DNA from: Mariannaea sp. PMI_226
Lineage: Eukaryota; Ascomycota; Sordariomycetes; Hypocreales; Nectriaceae
NCBI GenBank assembly: GCA_024336345.1
Contig: JANFOG010000008.1
Span: forward strand, 930,001 to 994,000
Reading direction: 5' to 3'
DNA length: 64,000 nucleotides
The translations under genes were made by a program, and so were the position numbers. Under the pieces are notes generated by a model. That model was given only the letters and a program-made list of their open reading frames with translations, made no database searches and had not been told where the DNA came from. Position 1 is the stretch's first letter, and the number at the start of each line of letters is the position of its first letter. This document shows positions 58,128 through 64,000 of the stretch, in pieces.

Positions 58128-58260
58128 TAGGCTAGAAGATGAAGGACAATATGTCCCAGAAGAGAGAAAAGGGGAAATAAATTACGGATGGACAAGGCAA
58201 GGGGCGTAGGCATTTGGCGACGACATTTGTTGGTATTTCATTTTTGCTCAACCTATGAAT

Positions 58261-59233
58261 CTACGATTTGATACCCGCCAACAAACGATCCTCGACGTCA
58301 TCCAAGACGGAGTAGTGCTCAACAACAGCCAGGTTTTCTGCCTCGGCAACAAACTGCTTGTGAGGGTCCTGGCCGGGGCCAGCAGCCATGGGGTTCATCT
58401 GCTGCTGGGCTTGCATCTGCTGAACTTGGCTAGCAGCTGTAAATGCGAGTTAGCCATCTAGTGTTACTTTCAGGATTTGATCGAGGGAGATTCCGTACCA
58501 TTGTCGCTACCAAGGAGGAAAACGTAGACGAACTGGAGACCGAAGATGCAGAGGAAGTACCAGCTGATGCTAGACATCCATCGGGGATCCATTTCCTTGG
58601 TCTGCACACCAGCTTGGAGCATGCTCTTGAACTTGATGGTAATGGGGAAGGGAAGTTTCACTGTGACGCAACGATTAGATAGATTCAAAAGGATTCCAAA
58701 CAAGAACACTTACTAATAACATATCCACTGAAAAAGGCATTGATCCAGCTCATAATGAGAGTGTTGGGAATGATCATGGCCATGTTGTTCTTCATCATGC
58801 CCATCATGCCATCCATGGCGGAGGGGTCGGATAGGGGGTTGGCAGGGGGCTGGCCCTTCCTATCAGGTTCCTTGAGATATGCTCCCGATTCGTAGCCAGC
58901 AACAACAGTCTCACGGCGGGCCTCGAAGGCCTTCTGAGAGAGCACATGGTGGTTGGAGCGCAGAGCAACTCCGCGGGCGAGAAAGCGCTGCTCGCGCATC
59001 GTCTTTCTATCCTGCTTTTTGGGGGCCGTGGCCATCAGGACTGAAGCGTAGTGACGTAGCACACCGGTAAGGACCATGACGATGGTGATAGGAATGAGGA
59101 TCCAGTAGCTAGGTTTCAGCATTGGTTAGCAAACGGGAGGACATGGAGATGAGCGGGGGAATGAAGGCTGGATGAGCTTCACATACAACAACTGGGGGTC
59201 CCTGTGGAGGGTTTGAACAGGTATATGCACCAT
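58261..59233 (-). CDS. EMC3: ER membrane protein complex subunit 3
   Basis: Four exons on the minus strand, 59233-59187, 59108-58714, 58660-58499 and 58436-58261, give 259 residues. EMC3 is the Oxa1-family insertase core that places tail-anchored and multipass proteins in the ER membrane. The start MVHIPVQTLHRDPQLF leads into helix 1 (YWILIPITIVMVLTGVLRHY). A basic cytosolic hairpin follows (KKQDRKTMREQRFLARG). Two more helices are MAMIIPNTLIMSWINAFFSG and WYFLCIFGLQFVYVFLLG. KLPFPITIKFKSMLQAGV and DPRWMSSISWYF are conserved family motifs. The Met/Gln-rich tail ends DRLLAGIKS. All junctions are consensus. Confidence 0.95.
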
Positions 59234-59924
59234 TGCGGGCGAATTATTTGCGGCCAGAAGCTCGCGGGTTCGTATAAAGGCGAGAGATGGGTGCTAGTAG
59301 AGGAGTCGCGCCTCTGGGGTGCTGTCGGGGAAAGCTGATTTGAGCTTGATGAAGTCGCAAAGAGCCACGATAGTTCAATTGCGTTGATGCAAGCTTGGTC
59401 TGTAGCAAGCTTACATAAGAAATAGCGGGTACCACACCGAGGCACCCCTGTGCCTAAATCAGAATTACGCTTTCAAGTCCCAATTTGTATGTACTTATTG
59501 GTCATTGATTTGAGAAAGAAAATAAAAAAGAAAAGGTCAGAAACATAAATCATCTATGCAAATCCTCTGCCGCCTATGGTTGCCATGTGGCAGGTTCATG
59601 TAAACTTCCTGTGACTTTGATTAGATATGTTCCAGCCATCGAGGCCAGCTAGGCTGCCCTGTTATGGATGGATGACATGTAGCAACGGCCACCGTATCCG
59701 CACAGCGTAGGTACCAGGGCCGCAGGAGTCCCTCGCAGTACCTCTTGTATTGTACTCCGAAAGCGTGCCAGACCAGGTAGCTCCTCCAACCCCACGACGT
59801 CCGTCCAAACTCCAAAGTCGGAGCTTGTCAATACCATAAATCTCGGCATAGCACTCTTCCAAACCCGTATCCCTCGCTCCTCCTCGACGCCATTCCCTTT
59901 TTCAATCCATCTCTCTAATTCAAC
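59234..59924. other. divergent promoter region, EMC3 / SPC2
   Basis: 691 bp between two ER protein-biogenesis genes. A minus-strand frame at 59649-60107 overlaps SPC2 exons and has no domain; it is not called. Confidence 0.55.
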
Positions 59925-60736
59925 ATGGCACAACCCGCTGAGAAAATATCGGTTTACAACCTTGCCGGTCAGTCCTTCATCTAATCCTGTCCCCTCCCTC
60001 CAGGACCCCCAAAACTGACACGGTGGCTTTGGTCTGTAGACCTCAAGAACACATCCGACGACGCGCTCCCCAACTATCTTAATTCCCTCAAGTTTAAGCA
60101 ATCGCATTATCTTACAGATGTTCGTCTGGCTCTTGGATACTCGGCTTTTGCCATTTCTGCTGCATGCTTTGCCTGGGATTACAAGTTTGGCTTCGCCAAC
60201 ACCAAGACCTTGACTACAGCTGCCGTCACCGTCTACTTCATTTTGAACTCAGTCTTGACGTTCTGGATGTTTGTCCGTGAAAAGGGCATCGTATATGAGG
60301 GAACTTCTCCTTCTGGTGAATTTGTAACTACACCTACCATACTCCCTTTCAATTATGGTTCTCATCTAACTGACGGACTTGACAGATCTCAATTACATCC
60401 AAGACGAAGAAAAACGTTCCCATCTACAACCTCTCCATCACCGTCACCGACAAGTCCTCAAACAAGCGCGTCTTCAAAATCTCCCAGCCCTTCGCCTCAT
60501 GGTTCGACCAGGCTGGCCAGTTCGTCGCCCAACCGTTCCAAGAATTGATCGCTACCAGCGTCCCCGTTGTTGGCAAGTGTGATCCCAAGCGCATCACTGT
60601 ATCTCAAGACCTTCTTGACGCGAGCCCCGATGTTCTCAACGCCATTCTCGCTGCGAACTCAGCTACGGCGGTAGGAAGCTCTACCGCCGCCCAAGCGGCT
60701 GGAAAGGCTGCCGGTGGTAAGAGGCGCAAGGCGTAG
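59925..60736 (+). CDS. SPC2: signal peptidase complex subunit 2
   Basis: Three exons, 59925-59967, 60040-60323 and 60386-60736, give 225 residues. Spc2 (SPCS2/SPC25) supports signal-peptide cleavage at the ER and contacts the Sec61 channel. The N-terminal cytosolic part has ISVYNLADLKNTSDDAL and FKQSHYLTDVRLALGYSA. Two close membrane helices follow (AFAISAACFAWDYKFGF and LTTAAVTVYFILNSVLTFWM). A cytosolic beta region follows: YEGTSPSGEF joins to ISITSKTKKNVPIYNL, then FASWFDQAGQFVAQPF. The tail is Ala-rich and ends GGKRRKA. The second donor is GTAACT, chosen because it keeps the frame. Confidence 0.92.
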
Positions 60737-61068
60737 GATCTTACAGGCGTGTAGGAATGGAGTTTTGTTTGAAGGAAATCAAAATAAGGACTTACAAATC
60801 GGGTATGCATGTATGATACGGCGTTTGGAGAGATACATGTCTTCATATCAATAACACTGGCCTTGAGCGGCCATTGCTGCGAGCATCTGAATCGAAATTA
60901 ATCCATATCGAGCAATACCATATTTGTCCATTGTTATGTAGGCGTCTTTGACTCTTCACCCTCAATCTCTGCGATATATGAAATCTAAGTGTCTCTCTAT
61001 CCAAACCGCTCATGCAGCGAATAATCCTTGTATTTCCTTTCCTGAAAAAACGCCTTGGGAAATCGTAA
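60737..61068. other. convergent intergenic region
   Basis: 332 bp between the 3' ends of SPC2 and MMS19; nothing else seen. Confidence 0.6.
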
Positions 61069-64000
61069 TCACTTCAATTCCGCCCAAGCAGCCCTCGCCA
61101 GGCGAGCTGTTCTTCTGAGATCTCGCACTTGGTGACCACATGCTAGAGTCATTTCTCTCTGGATCCTTGATGTGTGAGGAAGCAAATGCTGTGACTCGAA
61201 CATGCGTGGCAACGCCCCGGCAATCTCTAAAGCTAGCTTCCCACGGCCAATCTCAACCGCAGGATCAATAGAAGCTGGGATATAATCGTCGGGTAGCCAT
61301 CCAGGTTTCTGTGCCGAACTGGGCTTGCTGGAAAATACACTTGTGCATATCTTGATGATGCTGCGGAGATGGTCCTTGCCTTTCTCCGGAGCCTCGACTA
61401 GGATGTTCTTCAGCACATCGAGAGCAGCCTTTGCATCCGGGCCGGAGGCGATGTTCTGCGCAACCGCAATTGATATGCGTAAGATATTGTCCGCATCGGC
61501 CTCATAGATTGGGAAGTTCATGTGCTTAACCATGAGCAGCACACCGATACCGTAATTTGTCTTGACAAGCTGATCCTGAACTTCAGGGTCCCCTCCAATG
61601 GCAGCTTGAAGCATAGGGTTGACTAGCTCAAAGTACACTTTCTGCATCCACAGAGGCTTGACAATGGCGTAGTTCTCCTTGGTCAGGGGCGCCAGTGGGG
61701 AAGTAATCGTTTCTAAATATCGGGCAAGGTGATGTCCAGTCTTAGGGTCTCGCGGTCCCTCCTTGAGGAGTTGAAGGAGCCCCTTTGCCTCTTTTCCAGC
61801 ATATCGTCTCATCATTCCTGCACATAGAGCATATGTAGCCTTGATCTGTTCCAAACGAGAAGACTGGTCCCCTTCGCTAAGTGATCCATTGACCAGGCTC
61901 GTTGCGCTTCGCTCCAATGTTGTGACCAGATTTGCTTGAGTCTCAATCTTGTGCTTGTTGGCTAGAATAGTGAGAATGGCCAAAGTGATAGGTCGAGCGA
62001 AGCCACTAATACTGGCTTTCCTGGACGATCCACTGAGAATTAATTCTTGGGCCACCCCTCGAGAAAACTGAATTGAGTTAGCGTTGTAGCATACAGAGGT
62101 GAAGTATGATATGAAAATGAAAACGTACAAGCCGGTCTATCGAAGCTGGTCTTAGTGCTTCAAGGATGGGGAAGGAAAGAACATTCAGCGACTCCAATAG
62201 AAGCCAGTCCCATGATGAGCCATTCTGCAATGTTGTTTCCCCATAACCCGATGCGTTCGATTCCTCAGAAATTGATTCAGGAACAATAATGGTTTCTTCG
62301 TAAAAGAGATTGACGGCCAAGATCTCGGCCTTGAGGGAGAGTTGCTGCGACTCACTCAGTTCGTGAATGACAAAACCAGCCAAGGTCGACACGATATGAA
62401 GATACTGGCTCTCTCTTGCAATATCTGCGCCGGTGAAGTCATCGCCAAGGCCCAAAATTCCGCCATCAACGACCTTAGCGGCCCGGCGATACAGTTGGCG
62501 AGCAATAAACAGGCTGACCTGCAGAAACTCGTTGTGAACCTCCGCAACGGATGAGGTTTGGGAAATTGGAGACTGGATACTTCCTCCTGGCTGTTCGAGT
62601 CCAGGGTACTTTTCTTTCATGTTCTGTACCCAAGACTCACCATCGATTTGGAGTTCATTGCCAGTGCTGCTTACTCGGCAAGCATCGTTGAAATACCGGA
62701 TGGCTGACTGAATAGCTCCTGCCAATGAGCACCAAAGTGCAGGGTCTGCTTTGGCATCAAGAGCAGCGTGAAGTTCTGACAAGAAAGATTGAATATAATA
62801 AAGGAAGTGGTTAAAGCCGGTTACTGGAGAGGCAGGCATCTCGGAACAGCCAATGAAGGCGAAATGGGCACCAAGGCCAGTGATTGTTTCGGCAGCTTCA
62901 GTAACGCTTCCCTTCTGCCAGGCGTTTCGAATAATAACCATGGTCTGGTCTAGCAAAGATTTGAATCCACTCGGGAACGACCGGACTGCCCGTTGCAGGG
63001 CCTTTGTAGTTTCATTGATGAGCTCATCTGAGCTACTTGATCGAACGTGGCCAGGACCAGATTGCAACAAGATTGCGAAGAGGGATTCGCATATCTGAGA
63101 GCAAGTGCTTTCAGGAAGCAGTCGCTCAAACCCTTGGTTCGTGGCATCAACCGAGATGTTGACTGACTTGGACGGCTTTTGACATATCAATGCTCCAGCA
63201 CCTTGAACTGCCTGCAAAACAGTCTTAAGATCATCCTCAGAGGTCTCTGGGTTTGAGCCTTTTTGGATCATCGCTTTAAAAACGTCGTCGTACAGGGGCT
63301 TAAAGAAGGAGTCAATTGCCGCAAAGTCTTCTCGGTCTTCTGGAGACATATCAGTGTCAACAAGGAGTAGTCGAGTCTCCAGGATAACATGAAGAAGTTT
63401 TAAAAGATCTTGGCTATGTGAGGGAGCCTTGGGGTGCCGGATGTTCTCCTTGACGTGGATAATAGTTGGAGTGACCATCAACACGAAGGCACTCGGCTTG
63501 GAGCTGAGCACGCTCACCAAAAGTCGTCCTGCGGAAGCGGTGTACATAGTGCTGGTCAAGTCGTTGACACAGTCGCGTGTGATATTCAGTGCGTAATCCC
63601 GAAGGTTATCTCCACTGAGTCTCAAGGCAAGAGACTTGAGCACCTCAAGGGTGCCCCAAATGGTGTCTTCGATCTCACCGTTCCGCACTTCGTACTTGAG
63701 GCTGCTCCATATTTGGTTCATATAGGGGGATATGGATTGCTCAGGGTTTTTATACTCCTCTAAGCATGCCCGGATAGTTTTGAGGATATCCACCTAGTAT
63801 GGTCAGCGGGCGAATATAGCTTCTTGTGGGAGAACATATACATACCTTGACATTGACCGTCACACCATCGCCTTGATCCAATTTTCCTATCAAAAACGGG
63901 AAAGTCTTGTCTGCAAGCAGATGATTTGCCGAGAAACACTTGCGCAATTGGAGTTTTAGATCCTCGGGGGTAATGCCAGTGTTCGCCGCACGAGGTAGAG
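61069..64000 (-). CDS. MMS19: MMS19 nucleotide excision repair / cytosolic Fe-S assembly protein, 5' end outside window
   Basis: Partial: three exons on the minus strand are visible, 64000-63846 (open to the edge), 63793-62129 and 62067-61069, together about 939 residues of the C-terminal part. MMS19 is the scaffold of the CIA targeting complex that delivers Fe-S clusters to DNA polymerases, helicases and primase. The protein is made of HEAT-like helical repeats. The visible start ITPEDLKLQLRKCFSANHLL and FLIGKLDQGDGVTVNVKVDI fits the mid N-terminal region. The last exon carries the C-terminal HEAT block (ARPITLAILTILANKHKIET, GIGVLLMVKHMNFPIYEADA, ending RRTARLARAAWAELK). Two introns with consensus sites are phase 0. 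The true start lies beyond 64000. Confidence 0.9.

Noticed and set aside
59649..60107. 152-codon minus-strand frame overlapping SPC2
   Set aside because: It lies across spliced SPC2 exons and has no domain.
1..64000. tRNA, dispersed 5S rRNA, transposons or RIP-degraded repeats
   Set aside because: I looked for B-box-like and 5S-like sequence, transposase or reverse-transcriptase motifs and long AT-rich mutated repeats and saw none. This was done by eye, so small RNAs could be missed.

Overview
The window is nuclear DNA of a filamentous ascomycete (Pezizomycotina, most likely Sordariomycetes and plausibly Hypocreales). This rests on short introns of about 45-110 nt with GTRWGT donors and CTAAC-like branch sites, fungal-specific families (palC, a Zn2Cys6 regulator, a DHA2 MFS pump, UPF0643, DapB) and highly conserved fungal housekeeping proteins. 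I reconstructed 26 protein-coding genes by joining exons by hand. Every completed model closes in frame from start to stop, and one (MMS19) runs off the right edge. I saw no tRNA, 5S rRNA, transposon or CRISPR. Splice junctions are predictions from consensus and family alignment, not transcript data.

Layout. 0.9-10.8 kb: UPF0145/YbjQ-like protein, vacuolar dipeptidyl aminopeptidase B, clathrin heavy chain. 12.4-18.1 kb: YwbE-like protein, then a DHA2 drug/metabolite efflux pump next to a Zn2Cys6 regulator, with a perfect CGG/CCG palindrome upstream of the regulator. 19.8-28.6 kb: CCDC90/Fmp32-like mitochondrial protein, D-2-hydroxyacid dehydrogenase, S-adenosylhomocysteinase, eIF3h. 29.5-36.8 kb: UPF0643 protein, mitochondrial carrier, Ptc7-type PP2C and succinate dehydrogenase iron-sulfur subunit; the last two are divergent. 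37.6-40.9 kb: two predicted secreted orphans in gene-poor DNA, one a cysteine-rich protein with a long Ala/Ser/Thr tail. 41.1-44.8 kb: palC and ALG6, divergent. 44.8-48.3 kb: the longest gene-free stretch. 48.3-64 kb: membrane-anchored cupredoxin, RPP2, SPT2, NUFIP-like CCCH protein, RPC25, EMC3, signal peptidase subunit 2, MMS19.

Most genes are housekeeping: vesicle coats and ER translocation (CHC, EMC3, SPC2, ALG6), translation (eIF3h, RPP2), transcription and RNP assembly (RPC25, SPT2, NUFIP), mitochondria (SDH2, Ptc7, carrier, Fmp32), methyl cycle (SAH1) and Fe-S/genome maintenance (MMS19). Head-to-head pairs with related roles recur (Ptc7/SDH2, EMC3/SPC2, NUFIP/RPC25). Accessory features lie at 11-19 kb, 37-41 kb and 44-50 kb. 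Intergenic DNA there is enriched in GGTACC/TAGGTA-type words and simple repeats. I do not see a complete, clearly new multi-gene system. The best leads are the regulator/pump pair with its palindrome and the two secreted orphan proteins.
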